The notes: generated from the sequence alone by a model not told the origin. A DNA stretch of 64,000 bases from Flavobacterium taihuense (GCF_019351435.1 NZ_JAHWYN010000003.1:186001-250000), one strand, 5' to 3'. Numbered from the stretch's first letter, positions 25,925 through 36,674 are shown. Program-made: numbers and translations.

Positions 25925-27918
25925 AAGATAAATATATATCCTATAGAACCTACTTGGTTGCCTTTTTCATCTTTTTGATGGCAATTGCTATTGCTGTTAA
26001 GTTAACGAATATTCAATGGGTTGATGGGGATCATTATAGACAATTAGCTAAAGAAAGAACGGTTAAGAATTTTGTTATTCCTGCCAATAAAGGAAATATC
26101 TATTCGGCTGATGGAAGTCTTTTGGCAACTTCAATTCCTAATTATGCAATTCGTTTTGATGCGGTAGCACCAAAAACGGAGACTTTTGAAAAAAATGTAA
26201 AATTGCTATCAGATTCATTGGGAATGTTGCTTAAAAAATCAAGCAGTACGATTCAAAATGAATTGCGTAGAGCAAGAGTCCATAAAAATAGATACTATTT
26301 AGTAGCTCAGGGATTGAGTTTTACGGAGTATATGAAAATAAAAGGGTTTCCGTTATTTAATTTGGGGGCTTACAAAGGAGGAATAATTGTTGAACAAAAA
26401 ACAATAAGAGAACATCCAATCGGAAAGATTGCGGAGCGCACTATTGGCTACGAAAGAAAAATGGCTGAAGGATATTCAGACGGAAAAGGAATCGAGTGGG
26501 CGTATAGCAAATACCTTAACGGAAAAGACGGTAAAATATTAAAACAAAAAATTGCTAAAGGACAATGGAAACCCATTCGTGATGTAAACGAAGTAGAGCC
26601 TCAAGATGGTTATGATGTGATATCAACAATTGATGTTTATATTCAGGATATTGCGCATCATGCTTTGTTGAAACAATTGGAAGAATATGAGGCTGATCAC
26701 GGCTGTGTTGTGGTTATGGAAACTAAGACTGGTCATATCAAAGCCATTTCAAATTTAGGAAGAGCTACAGATGGCAGTTATTATGAAACTACGAATTATG
26801 CTTATGCTGAATCACATGAGCCTGGATCGACTTTTAAATTGGTCGATTTAATGGCAATACTAGAAGATAAAGTGGCAGATACAAGTACTGTTTATGATAG
26901 TCACGGTGGTATAATTACGTATTCAGGACGAAAAGTAAGAGATTCTCATGAAGGCGGCTATGGTAAAATATCCCTAGCCCGCGGATTTGAAGTTTCGTCG
27001 AATACAGTAATGGTTCAAGCGGTTTATAATAATTACAAAAACAATCCTACGAAATTTGTAAATCATATTAATTCTTATGGTTTAGATAAGAAATTAGGAC
27101 TTGCTTTTCAAGGTGAAGGAAAACCTTTCATTCCGCAACCAAGTGATAAAAATTGGTCAAATATTTCACTTCCATGGATGGCTTTCGGATATGGTGTTTC
27201 GGTTACGCCTTTGCAAACATTAACGTTTTATAATGCTGTTGCAAATAATGGAGTGATGGTGAAACCGCAATTGGTTTCTGAAATCAAAGCATGGAATAAA
27301 ACCATAAAAAAATACGATACAGAGGTAATGAACCCAAGGATTTGTTCTCCTGAAACGTTACGAAAAGTTAAGGCAGTTTTGGCGAATGTGGTAAAAAAAG
27401 GGACAGGGGCAAAACTGTATTCTAAAGATTTTTCTATGGCGGGTAAAACTGGGACTGCGGCAGTCAATTATGCTCAAAATGGAGGAATGGATAAGTATTA
27501 TGCCTCTTCATTTGTTGGCTATTTTCCCGCTGATAATCCTAAGTATTCTTGTATTGTGGTAGTTCACAAACCTAATACTTCGGGAAATAATTATTACGGA
27601 GCCGATGTCGCCGGGCCAGTTTTTAAAAGAATTGCCCAAAAAATATTTACAGATACTCCTTCTACTAATGTGATTAAAAAATTAGATAATCCTAATCCGA
27701 AACAAGAGAGCAGTTACAATGCCTATTTTGTTAAAATGCAAAAAAAGCAAAATTCTATTCCAAATGTAAAGGGGATGGCTGGAATGGATGCAGTTGCTTT
27801 ATTGGAAAATTTGGGTTTAAAGGTTAGAGCTGTTGGAGTTGGGAAAGTAAAAAAGCAATCCATTCAAGCTGGACAAAGTATTGTAAAAAATTCATCAATT
27901 CTATTGGAATTATCATGA
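25915..27918 (+). CDS. ftsI: Class B penicillin-binding protein (septal transpeptidase, FtsI/PBP3 type) with PASTA domain
   Basis: 667 residues. One N-terminal membrane helix (residues ~9-29), a dimerisation domain, then the transpeptidase with all three active-site motifs: S305-T-F-K308, S361-S-N363 and K511-T-G-T514. A C-terminal PASTA domain (about residues 617-667) ends the protein, an addition absent from E. coli FtsI. It cross-links peptidoglycan at the septum together with FtsW. It overlaps ftsL and shares ATGA with murE. Confidence 0.95.
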   Translation: MAVEDKYISYRTYLVAFFIFLMAIAIAVKLTNIQWVDGDHYRQLAKERTVKNFVIPANKGNIYSADGSLLATSIPNYAIRFDAVAPKTETFEKNVKLLSDSLGMLLKKSSSTIQNELRRARVHKNRYYLVAQGLSFTEYMKIKGFPLFNLGAYKGGIIVEQKTIREHPIGKIAERTIGYERKMAEGYSDGKGIEWAYSKYLNGKDGKILKQKIAKGQWKPIRDVNEVEPQDGYDVISTIDVYIQDIAHHALLKQLEEYEADHGCVVVMETKTGHIKAISNLGRATDGSYYETTNYAYAESHEPGSTFKLVDLMAILEDKVADTSTVYDSHGGIITYSGRKVRDSHEGGYGKISLARGFEVSSNTVMVQAVYNNYKNNPTKFVNHINSYGLDKKLGLAFQGEGKPFIPQPSDKNWSNISLPWMAFGYGVSVTPLQTLTFYNAVANNGVMVKPQLVSEIKAWNKTIKKYDTEVMNPRICSPETLRKVKAVLANVVKKGTGAKLYSKDFSMAGKTGTAAVNYAQNGGMDKYYASSFVGYFPADNPKYSCIVVVHKPNTSGNNYYGADVAGPVFKRIAQKIFTDTPSTNVIKKLDNPNPKQESSYNAYFVKMQKKQNSIPNVKGMAGMDAVALLENLGLKVRAVGVGKVKKQSIQAGQSIVKNSSILLELS

Positions 27919-29378
27919 GTATATTAAAAGATATATTATATAAAGTAGCGATAGAATCTGTAACAGGTTCGACTGAGATTGCTATAAATCAATTGCATTT
28001 TGATTCTAGAAAAGTAGAGAAAAATGATGCTTTTATAGCAATTCGCGGTACTATTTCAGATGGTCATGATTTTATTGAAAAAGCAATTGAGCTTGGTGCT
28101 TTTGCTATTATTTGTGAAACACTTCCAGTAAGTTTGATAAATGGTATAACTTATGTGTGCGTAAGAGACACCAATGCTGCTTTGGCATTTATGGCTGCCA
28201 ATTATTTTGGTAATCCATCACAAAAATTGAAATTGGTCGGTATTACAGGAACGAATGGTAAAACGACTATTGCCTCATTGCTGTATCAAATGTTTAAGAA
28301 GGCAGGTTTCAAAGTAGGATTACTTTCGACTGTAAAGATTTTGGTAGATGATATTGAATATAAAGCAACCCACACGACGCCAGATTCGATTACCATTAAT
28401 CATTTTCTGAAAGAAATGGTTGATGCGGGAGTTGAATATTGTTTCATGGAAGTAAGTTCACATGGTATTCATCAAAAACGTACAGAAGCATTGCATTTTA
28501 GAGGAGGAATATTCACTAATTTATCCCATGATCATTTAGATTACCATCCTACGTTTGCTGAATATAGAGACGTAAAGAAATCCTTTTTTGATCAATTACC
28601 AGGTAGCGCTTTTGCTCTTACGAATATTGATGATAAAAATGGACAGGTGATGCTTCAAAACACATCGGCTAAGAAACTTACGTATGCGCTAAAAACATAC
28701 GCTGATTATAAAGCTCAAATTCTCGAAAATCAATTATCCGGTTTGTTGTTGAAAATAAACGGAAATGAAGTTTGGGTGAAATTAATCGGAACTTTTAATG
28801 CGTACAATTTGTTAGCAATATATGGAACGGCAGTAGAATTGGGATTAGACAGTTTGGAAGTACTTCGTTTGATGTCTGAATTGGAAAGTGTTTCCGGACG
28901 ATTTCAATATATTGTTTCCAATACAAATATAACGGCTATAGTAGATTATGCCCATACGCCAGATGCACTCGAAAATGTTTTGAACACCATTACCGATGTG
29001 CGAACTAATAATGAGCAATTAATAACAGTCGTGGGATGCGGTGGAAATAGAGATACTGCGAAACGCCCTATTATGGCTAATATTGCTACCGAATTGAGTG
29101 ATAAAGTAATTATCACTTCAGATAATCCTAGAAACGAAGATCCTGAGGTGATTATTCAAGAAATGGAAAAAGGAGTTCAACCGCAAAATTTCAAAAAAGT
29201 TCTGTCGATTACAGATAGGTTTCAAGCCATCAAAACGGCTTGTCAATTGGCTCAACCCAACGATATTATATTGATTGCTGGTAAAGGCCACGAAACTTAT
29301 CAGGAAATCAAAGGAGTTCGTCATGATTTTGATGATATGAAAAATGTAAAAGAAATTTTAGATCAATTAGGAAAATAA
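27915..29378 (+). CDS. murE: UDP-N-acetylmuramoyl-L-alanyl-D-glutamate ligase (probably meso-DAP adding)
   Basis: 487 residues of the Mur ligase family. The ATP loop G-T-N-G-K-T-T is at residues ~112-118; the central domain has H-T-T-P-D-S and N-L-S-H-D-H-L-D-Y-H; the C-terminal domain has D-Y-A-H-T-P-D-A-L, and D-N-P-R-N-E-D-P, the D-N-P-R motif linked to meso-diaminopimelate specificity. It adds the third amino acid to the peptidoglycan stem peptide in the cytoplasm. Followed by a 93-base spacer before mraY rather than by murF. Confidence 0.95.
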   Translation: MSILKDILYKVAIESVTGSTEIAINQLHFDSRKVEKNDAFIAIRGTISDGHDFIEKAIELGAFAIICETLPVSLINGITYVCVRDTNAALAFMAANYFGNPSQKLKLVGITGTNGKTTIASLLYQMFKKAGFKVGLLSTVKILVDDIEYKATHTTPDSITINHFLKEMVDAGVEYCFMEVSSHGIHQKRTEALHFRGGIFTNLSHDHLDYHPTFAEYRDVKKSFFDQLPGSAFALTNIDDKNGQVMLQNTSAKKLTYALKTYADYKAQILENQLSGLLLKINGNEVWVKLIGTFNAYNLLAIYGTAVELGLDSLEVLRLMSELESVSGRFQYIVSNTNITAIVDYAHTPDALENVLNTITDVRTNNEQLITVVGCGGNRDTAKRPIMANIATELSDKVIITSDNPRNEDPEVIIQEMEKGVQPQNFKKVLSITDRFQAIKTACQLAQPNDIILIAGKGHETYQEIKGVRHDFDDMKNVKEILDQLGK

Positions 29379-29471
29379 TTGTTTAATCGGTTATTTGTTT
29401 ATTCGTTTAAACGGATACTGGAAGACCTAACGATTACACAAATTAACGATTAACCAAATAAACAAAGAGAT

Positions 29472-30701
29472 ATGCTATACTACTTATTTCAATATTTAGA
29501 CAAAGTAATGGATGTTCCCGGAACGGGGGTTTTTCAATACATCACCTTTAGATCATCCTTAGCATTGATGTTATCATTGTTATTGTCTACTATTTATGGG
29601 AAGCGTATAATTGGATTTTTAAGTAGACAGCAAGTTGGAGAAACCGTTAGAGAATTAGGATTGGCAGGACAAAACGAAAAAGCGGGTACACCTACAATGG
29701 GGGGGATTATTATCATATTTGCAACTTTAGTTCCTGTGGTACTTTTTGCAAAATTGCATAACATTTATATTGTTTTATTGATAGTGACCACCTTGTGGAT
29801 GGGAACAATTGGTTTTGTTGACGATTATATTAAGATTTTCAAGAAAGATAAACAAGGTCTTAAAGGTATTTTTAAAGTATTTGGTCAAGTTGGATTGGGA
29901 ATAATCGTAGGGTCAGTTTTGTATTTCAGTCCTGCCGTTACGGTTAGAACCGATACGGGTAAGGTTGATATTTTTAAACAAACTACTGAAACCGTTGTTG
30001 CACCAGCTTCATTGGAAGAAAAATCTACTGCTACAACAATCCCTTTTTTTAAAAATAATGAATTTGATTATGCTGAATTGTTAGCATGGACAGGTGAGGG
30101 TTATGAAAAATGGGCTTGGTTGGTTTTTATACCGATTGTTATTTTTATTATAACAGCAGTTTCAAACGGAGCCAATTTAACAGATGGTATTGATGGTCTG
30201 GCGGCGGGAACTTCAGCAGTCTCGGTTTTTGCACTGGCGATTTTTACTTTCGTTTCTGGTAATATTATTTTTTCCAATTATTTGAATATAATGTATATAC
30301 CCAATTCGGGTGAAATGACTGTTTTTATAGCTTCATTTCTTGGTGCTCTGATAGGTTTTCTTTGGTACAACTCCTATCCGGCTTCGGTATTTATGGGGGA
30401 TACAGGAAGTTTAACCATTGGTGGAATTATTGCAGTACTAGCTATTGCGGTTCGAAAAGAAATGTTGATTCCTTTATTGTGCGGAATCTTTTTGGTCGAA
30501 AACTTCTCAGTTGTTTTGCAAGTAAGTTATTTTAAATATACCAAAAAGCGTTTTGGTGAAGGACGAAGGATTTTTCTAATGTCGCCACTGCATCACCACT
30601 ATCAAAAGAAAGGATACCATGAAAGTAAGATAGTGACGCGGTTTTGGGTAGTAGCTATTATGTTGGCCATTTTATCAATTGTTACACTGAAATTGAGATA
30701 A
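29472..30701 (+). CDS. mraY: Phospho-N-acetylmuramoyl-pentapeptide transferase
   Basis: 409 residues with about ten membrane helices. Key motifs are [26 protein letters not shown] and H-H-H-Y near the end. It transfers phospho-MurNAc-pentapeptide to undecaprenyl phosphate to make lipid I. The protein is about 50 residues longer than the E. coli enzyme because of an insertion (roughly residues 155-205) rich in Thr/Val with no membrane helix. One base separates its stop from murD. Confidence 0.96.
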   Translation: MLYYLFQYLDKVMDVPGTGVFQYITFRSSLALMLSLLLSTIYGKRIIGFLSRQQVGETVRELGLAGQNEKAGTPTMGGIIIIFATLVPVVLFAKLHNIYIVLLIVTTLWMGTIGFVDDYIKIFKKDKQGLKGIFKVFGQVGLGIIVGSVLYFSPAVTVRTDTGKVDIFKQTTETVVAPASLEEKSTATTIPFFKNNEFDYAELLAWTGEGYEKWAWLVFIPIVIFIITAVSNGANLTDGIDGLAAGTSAVSVFALAIFTFVSGNIIFSNYLNIMYIPNSGEMTVFIASFLGALIGFLWYNSYPASVFMGDTGSLTIGGIIAVLAIAVRKEMLIPLLCGIFLVENFSVVLQVSYFKYTKKRFGEGRRIFLMSPLHHHYQKKGYHESKIVTRFWVVAIMLAILSIVTLKLR

Positions 30702-30702
30702 T

Positions 30703-32034
30703 ATGAGGCTAGTTATATTAGGAGGAGGTGAAAGCGGTGTTGGTACTGCTATTCTTGGAAAGAAAGAAGGATATGATGTTTTTGTTTCCGATTTTGGAAA
30801 AATAAAAGACAGTTATAAAGAGGTGTTAATCATTAATGATATCGCTTGGGAAGAGGAGAAGCACACAGAAGAGTTGATTCTGAATGCCGATTTGGTAATG
30901 AAAAGCCCGGGAATACCGGATAAATCGCCAATCGTAAAGCAACTTAAAAGTAAGGGTATTTCTGTAATTTCTGAAATTGAATTTGCAGCTCCTTTTACAA
31001 ATGCAGTTACAGTAGGTATAACAGGGAGTAACGGGAAAACAACAACAACGATGTTGACCTATCATATCTTGAAGACGGCAGGGTTAAATGTTGGTTTAGC
31101 CGGAAATGTGGGTAAAAGTTTTGCTTGGCAGGTTGCAGATAACGATTATGATTTTTATGTGATAGAGCTGAGCAGTTTTCAACTGGACGGAATTTTGGAT
31201 TACAAACCTCACATTGCCATAATAACGAATATCAGTCCAGATCATTTAGACCGGTATGATTATAAATATCAAAATTATATCGAGTCAAAGTTTCGTATCA
31301 CGATGAATCAAACAGAGGAGGATTTCCTTATTTATGATGCAAATGATGAAGCCATTTTAGAATGGTTGAGTAAAAATAAAGTTAAAGCCCAATTAATTCC
31401 TTTTTCGTTAACGGACGAATTCAAAGAAGGAGCTTATATAAAAAATAACAAAATGGAAGTAAAGATCAACCACGAAGAGTTTACAATGGAAACTGAATAC
31501 ATTGCATTGGAAGGAAAACATAATTTAAAGAATGCTATGGCGGCCACTTCTGTTGCGAAGATTTTGCAAATAAGAAAAGAAACGATTCGTGAGAGTTTAT
31601 CTAATTTTCAAGGTGTTGAGCACCGCTTGGAAAAAGTATTGAAGATTCAAAATGTACAATATATTAATGATTCAAAAGCGACCAATGTAAATTCAGTATT
31701 CTTTGCTTTAGATAGTATGAATACACCTACTGTTTGGATAGTTGGTGGTGTTGATAAAGGAAATGATTATCATGAATTAATGTCTTTGGTTCGTGAAAAA
31801 GTGAAAGCAATTATTTGTTTAGGAGTTGATAATAAAAAAATTATCGATGCCTTCGGAAATGTGGTAGATATCATGGTTGAAGTAACTAGTATGAATGAAG
31901 CAGTTCGTATGGCGCAACGTTTATCCGAAAAAGGGGATACTGTTTTATTGTCGCCAGCTTGTGCCAGTTTTGATTTGTTCGAAAGTTACGAGGATAGAGG
32001 TAGACAATTCAAACAAGCGGTAAAAAATTTATAA
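30703..32034 (+). CDS. murD: UDP-N-acetylmuramoylalanine-D-glutamate ligase
   Basis: 443 residues. The Rossmann-like N-terminus (V-I-L-G-G-G-E-S-G) binds the uridine moiety; the ATP loop reads G-S-N-G-K-T-T-T; I-S-P-D-H-L-D-R-Y and N-D-S-K-A-T-N are family landmarks, with L-S-P-A-C-A-S-F-D near the end. It adds D-Glu to UDP-MurNAc-L-Ala. Standard length; continues the cluster directly after mraY. Confidence 0.96.
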   Translation: MRLVILGGGESGVGTAILGKKEGYDVFVSDFGKIKDSYKEVLIINDIAWEEEKHTEELILNADLVMKSPGIPDKSPIVKQLKSKGISVISEIEFAAPFTNAVTVGITGSNGKTTTTMLTYHILKTAGLNVGLAGNVGKSFAWQVADNDYDFYVIELSSFQLDGILDYKPHIAIITNISPDHLDRYDYKYQNYIESKFRITMNQTEEDFLIYDANDEAILEWLSKNKVKAQLIPFSLTDEFKEGAYIKNNKMEVKINHEEFTMETEYIALEGKHNLKNAMAATSVAKILQIRKETIRESLSNFQGVEHRLEKVLKIQNVQYINDSKATNVNSVFFALDSMNTPTVWIVGGVDKGNDYHELMSLVREKVKAIICLGVDNKKIIDAFGNVVDIMVEVTSMNEAVRMAQRLSEKGDTVLLSPACASFDLFESYEDRGRQFKQAVKNL

Positions 32035-32085
32035 TTATAGATTCTGTAAAAATCTAAACTCAGTATTCTAAACTCTAAAATTAAA

Positions 32086-33405
32086 ATGAAAGAACTAATT
32101 AACAAGCTAAAAGGAGATAAAGGCATTTGGTCATTCGTGGCCTTATTGGGTCTATTTTCCTTTATGCCCGTTTTTAGTGCTAGTAGTAATTTGGCTTATT
32201 TAGGTCATGGTACAGGGAATACTTTAGGGTATTTGGTCAAACACTTTGCTCATATCTGTATCGGGTTTTTAATTATTTATTGGGTGCACAAAATACCGTA
32301 TCATTATTTTAGAGCGATTTCAAAAGCGGGATTGCCTATAGTTTGGCTTTTATTAGCTTATACTTTGATTAAAGGAACTGTGATTGCCGGTGCGAATGCC
32401 AGTAGATGGATTCAGATTCCTTTTATAGGATTATCGTTTCAAACATCGACGTTGGCTGCGATTATTTTATTCATATTCGTGGCTCGTTATTTGTCAAAAA
32501 CCAGGGAGATGCCTATTACTTTTAAGTCTTCTTTGTGGGAGCTTTGGTTGCCGGTTTTTATGACATTGATGTTTATTTTACCGGCCAATTTCTCTACAAC
32601 AGCTTTGATTTTTGCAATGGTAATCATGCTTGTTTTCATTGGCAGATATCCTTTGAAATACATCTTTTTTATCATAGGTTCTGGTATTTTGTTTCTGACG
32701 TTTTTTATATTAATAGCAAAAGCATTTCCGGATTCCAGATTTTTTAGTCGAGTAGGAACTTGGGGAAGCCGAATTGAAAATTTTACAAGTAATAAAGCGG
32801 ATGAGGATGATTATCAAATAGAAAAAGCTAAAATAGCTATTGCTTCGGGGCAAATCTATGGTTTAGGTCCAGGTAAAAGTGTTCAGAAAAATTTCTTACC
32901 ACAGTCTTCGTCCGATTTTATTTATGCCATTATTGTTGAAGAATATGGTCTTGTAGGCGGATTTGGTGTTCTTGTATTATATCTTCTATTACTATTCCGA
33001 TTTGTTGTTGCCTCTCATAAAGCGAATACGCTCTTTGGGAAATTGGTCGTAATAGGCTTAGGTTTTCCAATGATTTTTCAAGCCATGATTAATATGGCGG
33101 TTGCCGTTGAATTATTGCCTGTTACAGGACAAACACTACCATTGATAAGTAGTGGTGGTAGTTCGATTTGGATGACTTGCTTTGGGCTTGGAATTATTTT
33201 GAGCGTAACCAAAAAAGAAGATGAAATAGCACAGGAAAAATTAGATAAAGAAAAAAGAGAAGAAATACTTCAAAAGCTTATTGATAGAGAAATGGAAGCA
33301 GATCTTGAGGAAGCAGATTTTAAAAATGTAAATGACAATTTTGATACTAGTGATTATTCCATTACGGATAATTCTACTAACCCAATGAAAGCGGTGCTGA
33401 AATAA
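32086..33405 (+). CDS. ftsW: Lipid II-dependent glycosyltransferase FtsW (SEDS family)
   Basis: 439 residues with about ten membrane helices of the SEDS fold. G-A-N-A-S-R-W-I corresponds to the conserved G-x-x-R-W-I loop; G-L-G-P-G-K-S-V-Q-K and P-Q-S-S-S-D-F-I-Y-A-I-I-V-E-E-Y-G contain the signature before the catalytic segment; I-S-S-G-G-S-S lies near the end. It polymerises septal glycan with the class B PBP. A charged C-terminal tail (about 60 residues) is longer than in E. coli. Preceded by a short spacer carrying a dispersed TCTAAA-type repeat. Confidence 0.94.
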   Translation: MKELINKLKGDKGIWSFVALLGLFSFMPVFSASSNLAYLGHGTGNTLGYLVKHFAHICIGFLIIYWVHKIPYHYFRAISKAGLPIVWLLLAYTLIKGTVIAGANASRWIQIPFIGLSFQTSTLAAIILFIFVARYLSKTREMPITFKSSLWELWLPVFMTLMFILPANFSTTALIFAMVIMLVFIGRYPLKYIFFIIGSGILFLTFFILIAKAFPDSRFFSRVGTWGSRIENFTSNKADEDDYQIEKAKIAIASGQIYGLGPGKSVQKNFLPQSSSDFIYAIIVEEYGLVGGFGVLVLYLLLLFRFVVASHKANTLFGKLVVIGLGFPMIFQAMINMAVAVELLPVTGQTLPLISSGGSSIWMTCFGLGIILSVTKKEDEIAQEKLDKEKREEILQKLIDREMEADLEEADFKNVNDNFDTSDYSITDNSTNPMKAVLK

Positions 33406-33485
33406 TTGGGTTTGATAGATTTTAATATAATAATACAGTTCGTTACAATTTAGTACTAAAAGAAGCAACTTAGAAACTTTTCAAA

Positions 33486-34589
33486 ATGGCAAAGCATAGA
33501 TTTATCTTGAGTGGGGGAGGTACAGGAGGGCATATATATCCTGCAATTGCTATTGCGAATGAATTGCAGTTGCGTTTTCCTGATGCTGAAATTTTGTTTG
33601 TTGGTGCCAAAGACAAAATGGAAATGCAAAAAGTGCCTCAGGCAGGTTACAAAATAAAAGGCCTTTGGATTGCTGGTTTACAAAGAAAACTAACAATTCA
33701 AAATGCAATGTTCCCATTTAAATTACTGAATAGTTTGTGGGAATCCAGAAAAATCATTAAAAAATTTAAACCGGATGTTGTGATTGGAACAGGAGGTTTT
33801 GCTAGTGGTCCATTGTTAAAAATGGCAAATAGTATGAATGTCCCGACGGTAATTCAAGAACAAAACTCGTATCCAGGAATTACTAATAAACTTTTGAGTA
33901 AGAAAGCAAATGTCATTTGTGTGGCATATGATCATTTGGAACGATTTTTTCCAAAAGAAAAAATGATTTTAACGGGGAATCCAGTCCGTCAGGATTTGGT
34001 GGAGATTCAAAGTAAAAGAGAAGAAGCAGTTCAATATTTCCAATTAGATAAAAGCAAAAAAACACTATTAGTTCTGGGAGGGAGTCTAGGGGCGAGAAGA
34101 ATCAACCAGCTAATCGAAAAAGAGTTAGATAAATTACTGTCTTTGAATGTGCAAGTAATCTGGCAATGCGGAAAGTTTTATTTAGAAGATTATAAAAGAT
34201 ATAATAAGCATAATGTACAAGTAGTTGCTTTTATTGAGAGAATGGATTTGGTTTATGCGGCTGCAGATGTAGTGATTTCACGTGCGGGTGCTTCTTCGGT
34301 TTCGGAGTTGTGTATCGTTGGGAAACCGGTAATTTTTATTCCTTCTCCTAATGTAGCAGAGGATCATCAAACTAAAAATGCTCAGGCAATTGTGAATAAG
34401 AAAGGAGCAATTTTACTAAAAGAATCACAGCTAGATGAGGACTTTATTTTGGTATTCGAATCGTTAATCAAAGACCAAGGAAAGCAAGATCAATTAAGTG
34501 AAAATATTAAATTATTGGCTAAGCCAAAAGCAACAGAACAAATTGTTGATGCAATTGTAAAGTTGATCGATGAAAAAAATAGAGAGTAG
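33486..34589 (+). CDS. murG: UDP-GlcNAc:lipid I N-acetylglucosaminyltransferase
   Basis: 367 residues, GT-B fold. The N-terminal [11 protein letters not shown] binds the lipid-linked acceptor; [19 protein letters not shown], and the nucleotide-sugar site [11 protein letters not shown] are all present. It makes lipid II at the inner face of the membrane. Followed by murC after 26 bases. Confidence 0.96.
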   Translation: MAKHRFILSGGGTGGHIYPAIAIANELQLRFPDAEILFVGAKDKMEMQKVPQAGYKIKGLWIAGLQRKLTIQNAMFPFKLLNSLWESRKIIKKFKPDVVIGTGGFASGPLLKMANSMNVPTVIQEQNSYPGITNKLLSKKANVICVAYDHLERFFPKEKMILTGNPVRQDLVEIQSKREEAVQYFQLDKSKKTLLVLGGSLGARRINQLIEKELDKLLSLNVQVIWQCGKFYLEDYKRYNKHNVQVVAFIERMDLVYAAADVVISRAGASSVSELCIVGKPVIFIPSPNVAEDHQTKNAQAIVNKKGAILLKESQLDEDFILVFESLIKDQGKQDQLSENIKLLAKPKATEQIVDAIVKLIDEKNRE

Positions 34590-34615
34590 ACCTGAAGAAT
34601 ATTAAACAAAGCAAA

Positions 34616-35965
34616 ATGAATTTAAATCAAATAAAAAACGTCTATTTCATTGGGATTGGAGGCATCGGAATGAGTGCTTTGGCTCGTTATTTCAAGGCTA
34701 TTGGAAAACAGGTTTCAGGCTATGATAAAACACCATCAATTCTTACTAGTGAATTGATCGAAAGCGGAATTGATATTCATTTTGAAGATAATATTGGGCT
34801 AATTCCAAATGAGTTTTATGTTGAAAATACTTTGATAATAATTACCCCAGCAGTGCCAGTTAATCATTCTGAGTGGAATTATTTTTTGGAACGTGATTAT
34901 GAAGTAAAAAAGAGAGCCGAAGTTTTAGGAATCATTACCCAAGATACCTTTTGTTTTGCTGTAGCTGGAACACACGGAAAAACAACAACTTCGAGTATTT
35001 TAGGTCATATTTTGTATGAAAGTGGTGCCGATGTTACTGCTTTTATTGGTGGAATTGTGGAGAATTATGATTCTAATTTAATTGGAAACGGAAAAACAGT
35101 TACGGTTGTTGAGGCCGATGAGTTTGATCGTTCTTTTTTGCATTTGCATCCTAATATTGCTTGTATTACATCTATGGATGCCGATCATTTGGATATTTAT
35201 GGAACAAGCGCCGCAATTGAAGCTTCATTTGTAGAATTTGCGAATAAAGTTGAAGATAAATGCAAGCTTTTTATAACCAATGAATTACCTATTGAAGGTG
35301 TTATTTGTGCGGTTAATGAAGAAGCAGTTTTTGAAGCCTTCAACGTAAGAATAGAAAACAGTAGTTATGTTTTTGATGTTAAAGCCCCAAGCGGAATGTT
35401 GAAAGATTTGCGTTTTGGATTGCCAGGAAAACATAATTTGATGAATGCTTTAATGGCATTAGCAATGGCAGTAACATACGGCACCCCAACCGATGTTATT
35501 GCCAACGCTTTGGCTTCTTTCAAAGGAATTAGAAGACGGTTTTCATACCAGATAAAGGAAGAAAATTTAGTATATATAGATGATTATGCGCACCATCCTA
35601 CCGAAATAAACGCAGTGCATCAAGCCGTTCGTGAATTGTATCCTGATCAAAAAGTATTAGCCATTTTTCAACCACATTTATTTAGCAGGACGAGAGATTT
35701 TGCGGATAATTTTGCAAAAAGTTTATCGGCTTTTGATGAAGTGTTTTTGATGGAAATTTATCCAGCTCGTGAATTGCCAATGGAAGGTGTTACGTCTCAA
35801 TGGCTTATGAATAAAATGACAAATGAACATAAAAAAATAGTTAGTAAAGAGGATTTAATTACGGAAATTTTAGCTAATGACGCTCGTGTAATTGTAACGA
35901 TTGGTGCAGGTGATCTGGGTGAAATGGTTCCTTTAATTAAAAAAGCATTATATGAAAGTCTTTAA
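34616..35965 (+). CDS. murC: UDP-N-acetylmuramate-L-alanine ligase
   Basis: 449 residues. G-I-G-G-I-G-M-S at the N-terminus, the ATP loop G-T-H-G-K-T-T-T in the middle, D-A-D-H-L-D-I-Y, and D-D-Y-A-H-H-P-T-E in the C-terminal domain mark MurC. It adds the first L-Ala of the stem peptide. The gene overlaps ftsQ by 14 bases. Confidence 0.96.
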   Translation: MNLNQIKNVYFIGIGGIGMSALARYFKAIGKQVSGYDKTPSILTSELIESGIDIHFEDNIGLIPNEFYVENTLIIITPAVPVNHSEWNYFLERDYEVKKRAEVLGIITQDTFCFAVAGTHGKTTTSSILGHILYESGADVTAFIGGIVENYDSNLIGNGKTVTVVEADEFDRSFLHLHPNIACITSMDADHLDIYGTSAAIEASFVEFANKVEDKCKLFITNELPIEGVICAVNEEAVFEAFNVRIENSSYVFDVKAPSGMLKDLRFGLPGKHNLMNALMALAMAVTYGTPTDVIANALASFKGIRRRFSYQIKEENLVYIDDYAHHPTEINAVHQAVRELYPDQKVLAIFQPHLFSRTRDFADNFAKSLSAFDEVFLMEIYPARELPMEGVTSQWLMNKMTNEHKKIVSKEDLITEILANDARVIVTIGAGDLGEMVPLIKKALYESL

Positions 35966-36674
35966 TTTGAATAATATAAGATTATTATTAATGTTTGTTT
36001 TGGTGATTTTTCTTTTTTCGTTTACATCCAAACGAAATTCTAAAAGAAAATTAATCAAATCAGAGGTTATTTTTGTGGGTGAAAACGCTCTTTTTCTAAA
36101 AGGTGAAACGGTTAATAAATTGTTGATAGAAAATAATGGGAACGCTTCAACCATAAGAAAAGATAGGCTAGATTTGAATAAATTGGAGCAAGTATTAAAT
36201 GCTCAAGAAATGATCGATAAGGCAGATGTGTATGTGAGTATCGATGGTGTTCTAAAGGCAGTTGTAAAACAAAAGACACCTATAGCTAGGGTCTTTAATG
36301 ACGAGGGTTCCTTTTATATTGACAGTGAGGGAAATACCATGCCTTTGTCGGCTAATTTTACAGCTCGTGTTCCACTTGTTTCTGGGGAGATTAACAAGAA
36401 AAACAACAAAGATTTATTTAAATTATTTAAGATAATTTATGATGATGCGTTTTTGCGAAAAAACATCATTGGCATACAAATTATGCCTAATGGTAGCTTA
36501 TTAATGCTCAATAGAAATTATAATTATCAAATTGATTTTGGAAGTTTGATAAATGTTGAACGAAAATTCCAAAACTATAAAGCTTTTTTTCAAAAAGTAA
36601 GTTTGGATAGTTCTTTGAATAAATATAAAAAAATAGATCTGAGATTTACGGAACAAGTAGTTTGCACAAAATAA
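35952..36674 (+). CDS. ftsQ: Cell division protein FtsQ
   Basis: 240 residues. A short cytoplasmic segment and one membrane helix (residues ~9-23, L-L-L-M-F-V-L-V-I-F-L-F-S-F) precede a POTRA-like domain (residues ~38-110) and a beta domain. The typical K-A-D-V-Y-V-S-I-D-G-V-L-K-A-V-V-K-Q-K-T-P-I-A-R segment and F-Y-I-D-S-E-G confirm the family. It bridges cytoplasmic and periplasmic divisome parts. It starts inside murC and is six bases ahead of ftsA. Confidence 0.9.
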   Translation: MKVFNLNNIRLLLMFVLVIFLFSFTSKRNSKRKLIKSEVIFVGENALFLKGETVNKLLIENNGNASTIRKDRLDLNKLEQVLNAQEMIDKADVYVSIDGVLKAVVKQKTPIARVFNDEGSFYIDSEGNTMPLSANFTARVPLVSGEINKKNNKDLFKLFKIIYDDAFLRKNIIGIQIMPNGSLLMLNRNYNYQIDFGSLINVERKFQNYKAFFQKVSLDSSLNKYKKIDLRFTEQVVCTK

